Part shown: positions 26,935-37,152 of the stretch, in pieces | Position numbering within the stretch: position 1 is the first letter of the stretch | How the letters are laid out: every line of letters begins with the position of its first letter | Source: Chitinophaga polysaccharea | Lineage (GTDB): Bacteria; Bacteroidota; Bacteroidia; Chitinophagales; Chitinophagaceae | DNA length: 64,000 nt | Assembly: GCF_902150045.1 (NCBI RefSeq) | Contig: NZ_CABFVU010000001.1 | Coordinates: 1,550,001 to 1,614,000, forward strand | Direction: 5' to 3' | Made by a program: the position numbers and the translations under genes | Notes under the pieces: model-generated | Told to the model about the DNA's origin: nothing | What the model saw: the letters and a program-made list of their open reading frames with translations, nothing else | Databases searched by the model: none

Positions 26935-28527
26935 TCAATACCCCTGGTTCTGCACTAGCTTGGGGTTCAGCGTTATTTCATCTACTGGAATTGGATAAAT
27001 GCGGTGCAGGGTATTGGCATCTTTTTTAAAGCCCCAGGTGCCTTCAAAAGCACCGAAACGGATCATATCATTCCTGCGCCACGCTTCCCAGGCCATTTCC
27101 CGGGCGCGTTCTTCCAGCAGGCTGTTGAGGTTGATACCGCTTACCTGCGGGGCATGCGCACGGGTACGGATCTTGTTCACCAGTACATCCGCATCCTGCA
27201 TTTCTCCATTTACAGCAGTGGCTGCGGCGCCTCTCAGGATGGCTTCCGCTTTCATCAGCAACACATCTGCCAGCCTGAAAACGGGCACATCATTATTGGA
27301 GTTCCGTTCGGAAGGTTCGGTATTTTTATCAGGATAATATTTGATAGATCTTACCCCGGCCGCCTTAGCCAGTTCATCATTCCCGATATCCATAGAAGAA
27401 TCCACCCGCAGCACCATCTCTTTTGAAAAGGAAAGCTGCCAGCTGATCTTTTTATCCGGTTCAGGCCCGGTGTACTTATCGTTCAGACCTTTGTTAGTAG
27501 TGCTAATCATAATAGGCGACCCATCGGGATTAAACTGTGGTCCTTCCAGCCAGGTATTATTACGTACATCGCCGGTTAAATTGAACTTTTCATAGAAGGA
27601 ACCAATAGTGCTCATGGCAATACTGGGGCGGAATGGCAGGGAATACTTCACCACCAGGTTAGGATGCAGGCCAAAGCGGGAGAACTGGTTGCCTTTGATC
27701 ACGTTTCCATCATAGGGAATAGCAAAAATGGTTTCAGTGATTTTCGGGCCGTTATCCGGCATAAAAATGCTGGCGTAATCAGCATCCAGCGTATATTTCT
27801 TACCAACAAGGATACTGTCTGCCATGGCTACGGTTTCAGTATATCTTGGCTTGCCGGTGTACACAACTGAATTAAGGTATAATTTTTCCAGCAGTGCAAA
27901 AGCGAACCATTTGGTAGGCTTGGAATAAGTGACCTGTCCTGTTTCAGCTCTCAGCAATGGTAATACATCTTTCAGCTCTTTCTCTATAAAATCAAACACC
28001 TGCTCACGGGTCGATTGTTCCGGTGGCGTAGGATCTCCAAAGGTAGTAATGATGGGCACTTTGGCATACAGGTCCATCAGGTAGAAATAATACAATGCAC
28101 GCATTGCTTTTGCTTCTGCTATGGCGCGTGGTTTAGAATCGCTGTCGGGCGCCTTTTCAAAAAGCGTGATAATGCGGTTGCAGGTATTTACGCCGCCAAA
28201 AGCCCATTGCCATACATTTTTCACGGTGATATGGTCCTGTGTCCACGAATGCCGGTGTAGCTGCATATACACACCACCATCTACATAGTTACCGCCGCGT
28301 GCAGGGATAATTGCCTCATCGGTCGACAGTTCCTGCATACGCCAGTAATCCACCGCATAACCGCTGCTGAGCTGCGTATAAATAGGCCCCGAGGCGGAGA
28401 TGAATGCATCAGCCGTGGTAGGAAAATTTTCTTTTATGTATTCGGATTCCACATCCACATCCAGCTTGGTACATGCTGAAAGTAACGTAAAACCGATTGT
28501 CATTCCAGTGATAAAAATATTTTTCAT
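26935..28527 (-). CDS. SusD/RagB-family lipoprotein (second system)
   Basis: Surface partner of the SusC immediately upstream (24-base gap). 530 residues, the usual SusD length. The lipobox ends TLLSAC with Cys19 lipidated, then TKLDVDVES. TPR-like helices include RAIAEAKAMRALYYFYLMDLY and the C-terminal block RDREMAWE-like sequence appears as ERAREMAWEAWRRNDMIRFG, followed by RIYPIPVDEITLNPKLVQNQGY, all canonical. Last gene of the sigma/anti-sigma/SusC/SusD cassette. Confidence 0.95.
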   Translation of the reverse strand: MKNIFITGMTIGFTLLSACTKLDVDVESEYIKENFPTTADAFISASGPIYTQLSSGYAVDYWRMQELSTDEAIIPARGGNYVDGGVYMQLHRHSWTQDHITVKNVWQWAFGGVNTCNRIITLFEKAPDSDSKPRAIAEAKAMRALYYFYLMDLYAKVPIITTFGDPTPPEQSTREQVFDFIEKELKDVLPLLRAETGQVTYSKPTKWFAFALLEKLYLNSVVYTGKPRYTETVAMADSILVGKKYTLDADYASIFMPDNGPKITETIFAIPYDGNVIKGNQFSRFGLHPNLVVKYSLPFRPSIAMSTIGSFYEKFNLTGDVRNNTWLEGPQFNPDGSPIMISTTNKGLNDKYTGPEPDKKISWQLSFSKEMVLRVDSSMDIGNDELAKAAGVRSIKYYPDKNTEPSERNSNNDVPVFRLADVLLMKAEAILRGAAATAVNGEMQDADVLVNKIRTRAHAPQVSGINLNSLLEERAREMAWEAWRRNDMIRFGAFEGTWGFKKDANTLHRIYPIPVDEITLNPKLVQNQGY

Positions 28528-28551
28528 GTAGCTGTTTTTAACCGTCAGTTT

Positions 28552-31500
28552 TTAGAATGTTGCATTTAAGCCAAAGAGGAAAGAACGGGTCTTTGGATAA
28601 AAATTGCTGTTGTCAATGCCAGGTGTAAGTCCGCCCATATTGATTTCCGGATCAATTCCCGAATAGTTCGTGATCACGAAAAGGTTATTACCGGTAACGT
28701 ATAAACGCAGTTTACGGATATACTTGTTTTCCATTGGAATACTGTAACCAATGGTAGCATTATCCAGCCGCAGGTAAGAGCCATTTTCCAGGAACCGGGA
28801 AGAAATAAAAGAGGCTTTGGTATCATTAGGCGATTCACCCTGTGAATACTGCGGGATATTGATGCTTCCTGCCTCATTGGGTGCATTCAGGTTGGCCAGG
28901 GTGGCATTCAGTATCTTGTTGCCCGATACGCCGCGCAAAAAGATATTGGCATCAAAATTACGCCAGGTAAAGCTGTTGCTCCAGCCATAAGTGAAAGCAG
29001 GTTGTGCATCTCCGCTGTATACACGGTCGGTGGAAGCAGGGTCGGTGATCACGTTTCCTTTGGAGCCCTGGTACTGCGACAATCCATCGGCATTTTTACC
29101 GAGGTACTGCCACAGATAGAATGAGCCCAGTGCATAACCGGCTTCTACCCGTTGTGATTTATTGCCGGATTGTCCGCGACCGCCCAGTTCAGCAGTTTCA
29201 AGGTATTTTACGGAGAAGATATCGTTGGAGAGAGATAATACCCTGTTTTTGTTATGTGCAATGTTGGCGGAGGAAGTCCATGTAAAATGCGCTGTTTTCA
29301 CCGGTACTGCATTCACCTGCAGCTCAATGCCTTTATTACTCATAGATCCTACGTTAGCCAGCATGGTAGGAACAAAATACTGTGTAGTAGGCACGTTGTA
29401 GGAATAGATCAGGTCCGTGGTGCGCTTGTCATAAACATCTAAAGACAGTCCCAGTCGGCCTTTCAGTGTACTGAAGTCGATCCCGATATTCGCCATACCT
29501 GTGCGTTCCCACTTCAGGTCTGGGTTATCATTCTGTACCGGGCCGATCCCATTTATCAGTTTACCATCGTTATAGAATTTTCCGGTGATGTCATACCGGA
29601 GAATAGCGATCAGCGGATCAAACCCGAGGGAGTTACCAGTAACGCCATAGCCTGCACGAAGTTTCAGGTCATCTACCCAGGAAGCACCGGACAGGAAGCT
29701 TTCCTTATTGATTTTCCATGCGCCGGATATAGCGGGAAAATAGCCCCAGCGGTTATTGGCGCCAAAGGCAGAAGAGCCGTCCCTTCTCACAGAAGCGGTG
29801 AGCAGGTATTTTTCATTGAACTGGTAATTGGCTCTTGCATAGAATGAGATAAAGCGCAGGGTCTGGATACGGGTAGTGCCAAAATTAGGCAGGAATCCAT
29901 CCACAGGGCTTCCCAGCCCGAGGTTATCGCCTTGTGTGGCGTCTGATACAAATCCCTGGTTGGAGGTCTGGAACCCGTCGCCGCGGCGATCTTCCTGCCA
30001 GGAGTAACCGGCCAGTAAGCGCAGGTCATGTTTCCCGGTGAGCAGGTCGTAGTTAAAATAAGTTTCCAGTACTTTCCTTGAATTCGTATAGGCGCTGCGG
30101 GTAGCCCTTCCTTTAACGCCCTGTGCGAGGCCGGATGCACGGTTGTTATAAATATCGCGGTTGATCTGTTCATCCTGCATGGATACGTTCAGGGTATAAC
30201 GCAATCCTGGCAATAATTTCAGTTCAGCGCGGGCATTTCCCAGCATGATCTTGTTTTTGGTACGGTCGCTGTTATTATCTATCAGCGACACAGGGTTCAG
30301 ATAGTTGCGGGTACGTGAAAAGTCCTCCTTATAAGTGCCGTCCGGGTTAAAGATATTCACGGTAGGCATATAGTTCAGCATGTTCATAAACACCAGCTCA
30401 GGGATCTGGTTCTGTGTGCTTAAACTGTTACTGATAGAAAGGTTCAGTTTTAACAGGTCGTTGAAAGCACGTTGTTCCAGGTTGGCTCTTACGTTTAGCC
30501 GTTCCAGTGACGATGTTTTCATGATGCCATTATTCTGCAGGTAGTTCACGCTTCCGTCGAATACTGTTTTTTCGTTGCCGCCTCCGAAGGAGATGTTGTG
30601 GCTGTGCGACAAGCCATTGCGGGTTACCAGTTTTTGCCAGTTGTTGTTGGCTTTATCGTCGTATGCAGGTGTGATCGTTTTTCCATTGTCCTGCAGGTAT
30701 CTGGTAAGCTCACTGCTCGACATCATGCCAATGGAATTGGAGATACGCTCACTGGCTACATAGGCATTGTAGCTGATCCAGCTTTGGCCGGGTTTTGCGC
30801 GACGGGTGGTGATCATGATCACGCCATTGGCAGCGCGGGCGCCGTAAATGGCCGTGGAGGCCGCATCTTTCAGCACATCCATCGATACAATGTCTGAAGG
30901 CGATACCAATTGAATATTGGCGCCAGGAACACCATCAATTACATAGAAAGGCTGCTGCGCCTCTCCTTCACGGAAAGTAGAAGGACCACGCAGGATCACC
31001 GCTGGTGTGGCATTGGGATCACCGCTGCGGGTAATATTAAGGCCGGGCACTTTTCCCTGCAGCAACTGCTCCGGTGAGCTGAACACACCGGTGTTAAAAT
31101 TCTCTGCGCCCACATGCGACACCGCGCCGGTAAGATCACCTTTGGTAGTAGAGCCATATCCTACTACCACCACGCTGCTTAGCAGGCTGGCATCTGATTT
31201 TAGTTTAACAGCCACCCGTTGCTGCCCGTTTAAAATTATACGGGTAGATTTATATCCCAGGGAAGTAAATAGCAGGGTATCGCCGGTATTATCAGCCTGC
31301 AGGGTAAAAGCCCCGTTGGGATCAGTGATACTGCCCTGTGTGTTTCCTTTTACCATTACGCTTACACCGGGTAAGCCCACACCGGTTTCTTCATCGGATA
31401 CCTTACCGGTGATAGTGGTTTTACTTTTTTCCTTTTTAATGATGTATACGCCTTCCGTTGCGGAGAACTGGAAACCGCTTCCCTTCAGCAAAGCACGCAG

Positions 31501-31767
31501 CACTTCCTCTATTGGCTGTGAACGGAAGTCCTGTGTTTTCACCGACAGGTTCTTTAATAAAGCTGCGTCGTACACAATATCGGCGCCGCTTTGTTGCTGC
31601 AGCAGTTTCAGCGCATCTGCAAGCGGGCCTGCATTAATGTGCAGCTCCTGCACAATGGCCGTTTTCTGCTGGGACATGACGCTACCGCATAGCGACAGCA
31701 TAAGCGCTACAAGAAAAATCTGTTTCACAGAGCTCCTTGTACGCAAGTGAATACTACGTACATTCAT
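28552..31767 (-). CDS. SusC-family TonB-dependent receptor/transducer with STN domain
   Basis: 1071 residues. After the signal peptide an STN domain (about 40-115, LHINAGPLADALKLLQQQSG and GSGFQFSATEGVYIIKK) marks a receptor that also signals ligand binding to a FecR anti-sigma factor. Then come a CarboxypepD_reg domain (about 118-200, TITGKVSDEETGVGLPGVSV), a TonB box (VVVVGYG), a plug with QPFYVIDGVPG and IYGARAANGVIMITTRR, and the barrel. FecR and an ECF sigma gene lie directly upstream, so a FecIRA-like autoregulated circuit is inferred. The ligand is unknown; no glycosidase is adjacent. Confidence 0.95.
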   Translation of the reverse strand: MNVRSIHLRTRSSVKQIFLVALMLSLCGSVMSQQKTAIVQELHINAGPLADALKLLQQQSGADIVYDAALLKNLSVKTQDFRSQPIEEVLRALLKGSGFQFSATEGVYIIKKEKSKTTITGKVSDEETGVGLPGVSVMVKGNTQGSITDPNGAFTLQADNTGDTLLFTSLGYKSTRIILNGQQRVAVKLKSDASLLSSVVVVGYGSTTKGDLTGAVSHVGAENFNTGVFSSPEQLLQGKVPGLNITRSGDPNATPAVILRGPSTFREGEAQQPFYVIDGVPGANIQLVSPSDIVSMDVLKDAASTAIYGARAANGVIMITTRRAKPGQSWISYNAYVASERISNSIGMMSSSELTRYLQDNGKTITPAYDDKANNNWQKLVTRNGLSHSHNISFGGGNEKTVFDGSVNYLQNNGIMKTSSLERLNVRANLEQRAFNDLLKLNLSISNSLSTQNQIPELVFMNMLNYMPTVNIFNPDGTYKEDFSRTRNYLNPVSLIDNNSDRTKNKIMLGNARAELKLLPGLRYTLNVSMQDEQINRDIYNNRASGLAQGVKGRATRSAYTNSRKVLETYFNYDLLTGKHDLRLLAGYSWQEDRRGDGFQTSNQGFVSDATQGDNLGLGSPVDGFLPNFGTTRIQTLRFISFYARANYQFNEKYLLTASVRRDGSSAFGANNRWGYFPAISGAWKINKESFLSGASWVDDLKLRAGYGVTGNSLGFDPLIAILRYDITGKFYNDGKLINGIGPVQNDNPDLKWERTGMANIGIDFSTLKGRLGLSLDVYDKRTTDLIYSYNVPTTQYFVPTMLANVGSMSNKGIELQVNAVPVKTAHFTWTSSANIAHNKNRVLSLSNDIFSVKYLETAELGGRGQSGNKSQRVEAGYALGSFYLWQYLGKNADGLSQYQGSKGNVITDPASTDRVYSGDAQPAFTYGWSNSFTWRNFDANIFLRGVSGNKILNATLANLNAPNEAGSINIPQYSQGESPNDTKASFISSRFLENGSYLRLDNATIGYSIPMENKYIRKLRLYVTGNNLFVITNYSGIDPEINMGGLTPGIDNSNFYPKTRSFLFGLNATF

Positions 31768-31804
31768 AAACGGATGTTTTAATTTCAGTTCAGGGAATAA
31801 ATAT

Positions 31805-32782
31805 TTATTGGTCTATAGAGTAATTTCCTGCGCCGGCAGATGTTATTTTCAGCTGATGATCCGTAAGATCTTCCATTACATTTATGATCTGCGTAATCGT
31901 TAAGTGCATATTGAGCGATCCGCTAATTTGCCTGTCAACAGGCCTTTTAACGTGGAACTTCACCGGGTAATAATTTTCCAGTAACATTAAGACATCTTCC
32001 ACCGGCATATTATCGAACACAATTTTATCCTGCTTCCAGCCATTGATATCCGGCGAAGATACCGACAGCCTGGAGAAAGTATAGTTATTCCTGTTAACCT
32101 GCAACAGCTGATTAGCGGTTAAGATGCCCATTACCTGGCCTCCTTTGTGAACGCTTACTTTCCCCGTGCTCACACCTATTTCCAGCAACTGCTGAGGATA
32201 GGCCCTGATATGGAACGAGGTGCCCAGTACCTGCACCTGTAAACTGTCGGTAATAACGCTGAACGGGTGGCCCGGAGCCGGTGCTATATCAAAAAAAGCT
32301 TCTCCTGTTACCAGCTGCACCTGCCGGTCGCCCGTAAAATGATCGGGGTATTTCAGTATGGCATTGGCCCCCAGCCAGATACAGCTACTGTCCGGCAGCA
32401 ACAACATTTTCTTTTCCCCAATGGCTGTATGCAATTCCAGCCACGCTACTTTTTGTGCCGCCCGGTTATTCATTACCCACCAGCCGCCTATGCCCATTAC
32501 CAGCAATACAGCCGCAGCAGCGGCTATTTTCCTCCACAGGGTATGGATAGTAGCAGGTTGACCTGTACGCTCTTTTATGACCTTTAAAATGCTGCGACGC
32601 AGCTGTTCCCTGCTGCGTGCATCCTGCTCATTTACCGGACCAGCATCTTTCGCCAGTACATCCAGCCAGCTGTCAAGCAAATGCTCTTCTTCCGGGGTAG
32701 CTTTGCTATCCAGATATTTGCTGATGAGTGCATTTATTTTTGATCGGATCAAGGTGTGGTGTTTTATGAATAAGTTCCACAA
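31805..32782 (-). CDS. FecR-family anti-sigma factor (first cassette)
   Basis: Inner-membrane regulator that holds the adjacent ECF sigma and receives the signal from the STN domain. 325 residues: cytoplasmic N-terminal region (ATPEEEHLLDSWL), one helix around 85-106 (IAAAAAVLLVMGIGGWWVM), a periplasmic FecR domain (LPDSSCIWLGANAILKYP, GEAFFDIAPAPGHPFSV) and a DUF4974 C-terminal domain (KIVFDNMPVEDVLMLLENYY). No ATG exists near the start; TTG at 32782 or TTG at 32752 are the candidates. It sits 37 bases before the SusC gene. Confidence 0.92.
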   Translation of the reverse strand: MWNLFIKHHTLIRSKINALISKYLDSKATPEEEHLLDSWLDVLAKDAGPVNEQDARSREQLRRSILKVIKERTGQPATIHTLWRKIAAAAAVLLVMGIGGWWVMNNRAAQKVAWLELHTAIGEKKMLLLPDSSCIWLGANAILKYPDHFTGDRQVQLVTGEAFFDIAPAPGHPFSVITDSLQVQVLGTSFHIRAYPQQLLEIGVSTGKVSVHKGGQVMGILTANQLLQVNRNNYTFSRLSVSSPDINGWKQDKIVFDNMPVEDVLMLLENYYPVKFHVKRPVDRQISGSLNMHLTITQIINVMEDLTDHQLKITSAGAGNYSIDQ

Positions 32783-32843
32783 ACCACCCTTTTTAACTAT
32801 TGGGATTAACGGCTTAACATTATGGTAATACGGGAGGAGAAAA

Positions 32844-33398
32844 TCATAGGAACATTAACAGGCGATTCAGCAACGGCCGGGCTTTCTTATAGGCATTTCC
32901 CAGCTGGTTACGTACCGTTTGCTCGGCCGTACCATGCATCATGGCTATTTCCCGGATGCTCAGCTCATCAAAATGGTACCACTCAAATACCTGTCTTTCT
33001 TTTTCAGGTAAATGCTGAAGATCCTGCTGCAGCTGGTTCAGGATGTCTTTATGGATCAGGGTATTAAGAGTAAGCTCTGAGCGCAGCTCGCTATGGGTAA
33101 CAAATTTTTCCAGGTGTTTTTCTTTTAATCCGTCATCGCGGAACTTACGGAGGATCTGCTTCCTCACAGCGCTAAACAGGTAATAACGGACATGGGTATG
33201 CAGCTCCAGCTGCTGCCGGCGCTCCCAGATACTGGTGAACAAGTCCTGTATGATGTCCTGTGCATCCTCTTCACTACCTGTTACTTTAGCTGCGTAGGCA
33301 TACAGTTCTTCCCAGTAAGTATTGAAAATCAGCTCAAATAGTTTAAAATCACCAGTACGTAGCCGATGAATAAGATCAACGGGGAATTGTTCAGGCAT
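32844..33398 (-). CDS. ECF sigma factor (first cassette)
   Basis: RNA polymerase sigma-70 family, ECF group, 184 residues. Region 2 lies at about 20-90 (FNTYWEELYAYAAKVTGSEE, DAQDIIQDLFTSIWERR) and region 4 at about 125-180 (LPEKERQVFEWYHFDELS and IREIAMMHGTAEQTVRNQLG). First gene of a cassette with FecR, SusC-STN and SusD; it is likely to drive the receptor operon when released by FecR. Confidence 0.95.
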   Translation of the reverse strand: MPEQFPVDLIHRLRTGDFKLFELIFNTYWEELYAYAAKVTGSEEDAQDIIQDLFTSIWERRQQLELHTHVRYYLFSAVRKQILRKFRDDGLKEKHLEKFVTHSELRSELTLNTLIHKDILNQLQQDLQHLPEKERQVFEWYHFDELSIREIAMMHGTAEQTVRNQLGNAYKKARPLLNRLLMFL

Positions 33399-33594
33399 AC
33401 AAAAATATATATCCTAAAAATAGGGAGGTTTTTAAAAGAAAGAACGGGGTAACAAAAATATAGCGAAGTATTAATATAAGGGGAGAAAACGCTTAAAGCA
33501 TACTTCTTTCTATAAACAAAGAAGGCCTTTACTGTGATATTATCTTATTTACAAATATCATTGAGAGAAGGGGGCTTTATTTTTAAACCGGCTG

Positions 33595-34449
33595 TTACTC
33601 TATTTTAAACACCATCTTCCGGGTATTGATGCCTCCTACAATACCATAGCCATTTGTAACATTACTGAATACCCTTACAGGCGAACCGGTAATAACATTA
33701 CCGGATTCCCGCTGTGCGAAGAGTGTATTGAGATACTGGTAAGTGCCATAGGTGAGCGCACTTACTTCCACTGTCATTTCACCGGCATTCATGATAGGCT
33801 CCTCTGTTTGCAAAACAAAGGTTACCTGTTTTCCATTGAAGCGTTTATCATTCATGATAAGGCTGTTGTAATTGCCTTTGGAGAAGAAATCGGCCAGGCT
33901 GTTATTGAAGGCGGGGTCCAGCCTGAACAACAGGAATGTACCCCGGCCGGTGGCGGCATCGGTCATATAGATCCTTACCCGGTAGTAATCCGCTGAGGAG
34001 GGATGATCTTTCAAGGTAAACTCTACCCGGCTGCTGCTGCGCTGTGCGCCGGCATTATAGGCCAGTGGCGCCGCCGGCAGCGTGTCGGCGCCTGTTACCG
34101 GCTGCAGGCCAGGAGCCGTTACCGCTACTTTGTATTGCAGCCCCAGTACCGCTTTCCGGTCCGACACATAATAAGAAAGCCCTTTTATTACCTGTGTTTG
34201 CAGGGGCCATACAGACTCATCGCCGGCCGTAAGGGTCACAGCGGCGCCGGGAATATCTTTATACCCGGCATCGTCATACACGCTGGAAGGCACGCTGCGC
34301 GTTACACGGATATACACCACGCTATCCGGTTGTATCAGCGTGTTCACTACAATTTTATCGCCTTCATAAGGCAAACTGATCTCTTCTCTTTTTTCACATG
34401 CGCTTAACAGCATGGATAACCCGATCGCACCTACGAAAAACTGCTTCAT
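33595..34449 (-). CDS. DUF4249 lipoprotein
   Basis: Outer-membrane lipoprotein of a Bacteroidota family that always accompanies a TonB-dependent receptor, taking the place of SusD. From ATG at 34449 the signal is MKQFFVGAIGLSMLLSAC with lipobox Cys18. The 284 residues continue with EKREEISLPYEGDKIVVNTL and the beta-rich DUF4249 pattern (YIRVTRSVPSSVY). A start at 34476 in frame would overlap the receptor gene. The start is 10 bases after the receptor stop, so the two are co-transcribed. Ligand unknown. Confidence 0.88.
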   Translation of the reverse strand: MKQFFVGAIGLSMLLSACEKREEISLPYEGDKIVVNTLIQPDSVVYIRVTRSVPSSVYDDAGYKDIPGAAVTLTAGDESVWPLQTQVIKGLSYYVSDRKAVLGLQYKVAVTAPGLQPVTGADTLPAAPLAYNAGAQRSSSRVEFTLKDHPSSADYYRVRIYMTDAATGRGTFLLFRLDPAFNNSLADFFSKGNYNSLIMNDKRFNGKQVTFVLQTEEPIMNAGEMTVEVSALTYGTYQYLNTLFAQRESGNVITGSPVRVFSNVTNGYGIVGGINTRKMVFKIE

Positions 34450-34459
34450 ACAAATCTCT

Positions 34460-37102
34460 TTAAAACTTAATCGCATAAGTGATACTGGGCAATATGGGCA
34501 GAATAGTTACTTTAGACAAATAACGCTGCTGTTGCACAGGATCTGCACTGATATAATAGTAATATGGGTTCTTCCGGTTGTATACGTTAAACACGCTCAG
34601 GTTCCAGCTCCTGGTCCACCGCTTTTTCTGCCTGCTCCATGTAATGCCTACATCCAGCCGGTGTACGGCTGCTCCCCGGTAATTGTTCCGGTTATCGTAC
34701 CGGTCGATGCCCGTATTACCTGTGCCGGGCTCCCAGGGCGAGGCGCCATCTGTGCCTGCATACCCCGATACAGGCAAGGTAAACGGCATTCCGCTGTTAA
34801 AATGCCAGGAAGCGGAAAACTCCCAGTGCGGCCCCAGTTGCTGCACCAATACCAGTTCAATATCGTGGCGTGTATCGTACCTGTAAGGATAAATTTCCCC
34901 GTTGTTTATACCCGGAAACCGCCGGGTAGACCAGGCCAGCGTATACCCCACCCATCCGGTGGTGTTTCCTTTTTTTTTCTGTAGCATCAGCTCTGCACCA
35001 TAACTCCAGCCTTTACCTACTGTTACGTTTTCATCCCAGCGCGTTTCAACCGGGGCAAGGATGCTGTTGCTCTCCTTATTTTCAATCATGTTGTGCATGG
35101 ATTTGAAGTATCCCTCTAATGAAAATTCATACTTCAGGTTAGCCGTTGTTTTTGCCACACCGGCAGCTATCTGTTTCGAAAACATAGGCGCCACATTCTG
35201 CGTGGAAGGCACCCATATATCGGTAGGTAATGAGGTACCGTTACTGGAAAGTAAATGGATATACTGGTTCATATGCGTGTATGCCGCCTTTACCGCCCAG
35301 TTGCGCGGAAGCAGATAACGCAGTCCCAGCCTGGGTTGCAGCGAATAGTAAGAACGGCCTTCCACCAGGAACCCCGACGCATGCAAACCGATGCTTGCAT
35401 AAAGGTCTGGCTTGATCTGCCAGTTGTCTTCTGCGTACAACGACAATTCCAGGCCGGTTACTCCCGGCGATTCATCCAGCGTATCCAGGGGTGTAACATG
35501 GCTGTCTTTATCTTCAAATACGGAGCTCCCCGGCTTGAAATTATGCATAGTGGAGATGGCTCCGAAACGGATAGAGTGGCGGGGATCAGGCCGGTAATCA
35601 AAATCTACGCGCCCGCCGCTGTTGGCCATACGCGAACTGTATCTTCCATATACATCCGACTTTTCGCCGGAAGCTGCCAGCGTATATTTATGTTCCAACT
35701 CCGTGAAAAATTTGTACTGCGAATAATTCAGCGTGATATTGGAAAACAGTTTGGGCCCATAGATGTGGTTCCACCGTATAGCCGCAATGGTATTGCCCCA
35801 GCCCACATGAAATTTCATTTTCTCACCAACATACTTCGATGGGTTACTGGCATATGAAGTATCATCCACCGTTTGTTTAAGTAACAGGTTATCTTCTCCC
35901 TGGTAAAAGCTGAGGAACAGGCGATCTTTGGAGGAAAAAATATGATTCACCTTCGCGTTGATATCATAAAAGAAAGCCTGGAAATTGCCACCGGAGCCCA
36001 GTGTATTATCTACCTGAAAAGCTGCATTTATAAAGAGATCAGGATATGAGCGGCGGGCAGATAACATGAACGAGGTTTTATCTTTTACAATAGGTCCTTC
36101 TATATTAAACTTGGCGGCGATCAGCCCTATAGATGCATCTCCGTGATAGTTTTTCATATCGCCTTCTTTCATGGCAATATCCACCACGGAAGAGATCCTG
36201 CCGCCGAAACGCGCGGGGAAGGCGCCTTTATACAGATCGGTTGTTTTTACCACGTTGGCGTTCAGCAGGGAGTATACCCCAAAAAAATGTGAGAAATTAA
36301 ATACCGGGGAACCATCTATCAATACCAGGTTCTGATCAGGGCCGCCGCCCCGTACATACAGGCCACCGGCTCCATCGGCACCACCACTCACACCTGGCAG
36401 CGATTGCAGCGTGCGCATCACATCCACTTCTCCGAGTAAGCGGGGCATGGCCTGCAGCTCAGAAGTGTTCAGGTTTACCTTGCTCATCTGGGTCTGCTCC
36501 TGCAATTTTACACTTTCCTTTGCGCTGATCACCACTTCCTTTAAACTACCCAGGGGCTGCAGGTGAATATTGATCATCTGGTTACCTTTTGCAGCAACCT
36601 TTTGCACGAAAGGCTGGTAACCTATGTAAGAAATCACGAGGCTGTTGGTATCTTTTACCGTGGTTAAACTATAAAATCCATACTGGTTGGCAGTAGTGCC
36701 CTGTTTGAGCACAGGCGAATATACCGTGGCGCCGATCAGGTTCTCACCACTTACCGCATCTTTGACAAAGCCGCTGATGGTACGGCTGCTGCGTTGCACA
36801 GGCGATAGCACAACCTGTTCGCCTACACGGGCAAACCGGATATCATCGGGGGCAAACAGTTCATCCAGTACCTTTTTAAGACGTTGCTGATGGATGGTTA
36901 AGGTAACTTTCCGTGACAGGTTAACAAGTTCCCTGCTGTATGAAAAATGAATACCATATTCTTTTTCCAATAATCCACATACTGCCTCAATGGGCTGATC
37001 TTTTACTACTACCGTTACTCTTGTTTGCCAGTCCCACCCAAAAGCAGAGAGGGGAAAACTTAATATCAATATTCCCGTCAGCAGTTTTAAGGCTAACGAC
37101 AT
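34460..37102 (-). CDS. TonB-dependent receptor with STN domain (DUF4249 partner)
   Basis: 880 residues, shorter than SusC. Signal peptide, STN domain (about 30-100, IEAVCGLLEKEYGIHFSYSR), CarboxypepD_reg domain (about 108-190, RTISGFVKDAVSGENLIG), plug with GGLYVRGGGPDQNLVLIDGSP and a 22-strand barrel; the plug sequence is the FecA/CirA type rather than SusC type. Upstream lie FecR and an ECF sigma gene, downstream DUF4249, completing a second trans-envelope signalling cassette. Roles of such pairs include uptake of peptides or metal chelates; not determinable here. Confidence 0.92.
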   Translation of the reverse strand: MSLALKLLTGILILSFPLSAFGWDWQTRVTVVVKDQPIEAVCGLLEKEYGIHFSYSRELVNLSRKVTLTIHQQRLKKVLDELFAPDDIRFARVGEQVVLSPVQRSSRTISGFVKDAVSGENLIGATVYSPVLKQGTTANQYGFYSLTTVKDTNSLVISYIGYQPFVQKVAAKGNQMINIHLQPLGSLKEVVISAKESVKLQEQTQMSKVNLNTSELQAMPRLLGEVDVMRTLQSLPGVSGGADGAGGLYVRGGGPDQNLVLIDGSPVFNFSHFFGVYSLLNANVVKTTDLYKGAFPARFGGRISSVVDIAMKEGDMKNYHGDASIGLIAAKFNIEGPIVKDKTSFMLSARRSYPDLFINAAFQVDNTLGSGGNFQAFFYDINAKVNHIFSSKDRLFLSFYQGEDNLLLKQTVDDTSYASNPSKYVGEKMKFHVGWGNTIAAIRWNHIYGPKLFSNITLNYSQYKFFTELEHKYTLAASGEKSDVYGRYSSRMANSGGRVDFDYRPDPRHSIRFGAISTMHNFKPGSSVFEDKDSHVTPLDTLDESPGVTGLELSLYAEDNWQIKPDLYASIGLHASGFLVEGRSYYSLQPRLGLRYLLPRNWAVKAAYTHMNQYIHLLSSNGTSLPTDIWVPSTQNVAPMFSKQIAAGVAKTTANLKYEFSLEGYFKSMHNMIENKESNSILAPVETRWDENVTVGKGWSYGAELMLQKKKGNTTGWVGYTLAWSTRRFPGINNGEIYPYRYDTRHDIELVLVQQLGPHWEFSASWHFNSGMPFTLPVSGYAGTDGASPWEPGTGNTGIDRYDNRNNYRGAAVHRLDVGITWSRQKKRWTRSWNLSVFNVYNRKNPYYYYISADPVQQQRYLSKVTILPILPSITYAIKF

Positions 37103-37152
37103 AATATAGCTAAATTGAAAGTGTGACTACAGCTCTAGCTGAGGACTAAAAC

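Noticed and set aside
26741..26938. 64-codon frame running into the intron 5' end as a disrupted gene
   Set aside because: No domain, TTG start overlapping the susD stop, and no matching continuation after the intron 3' end.
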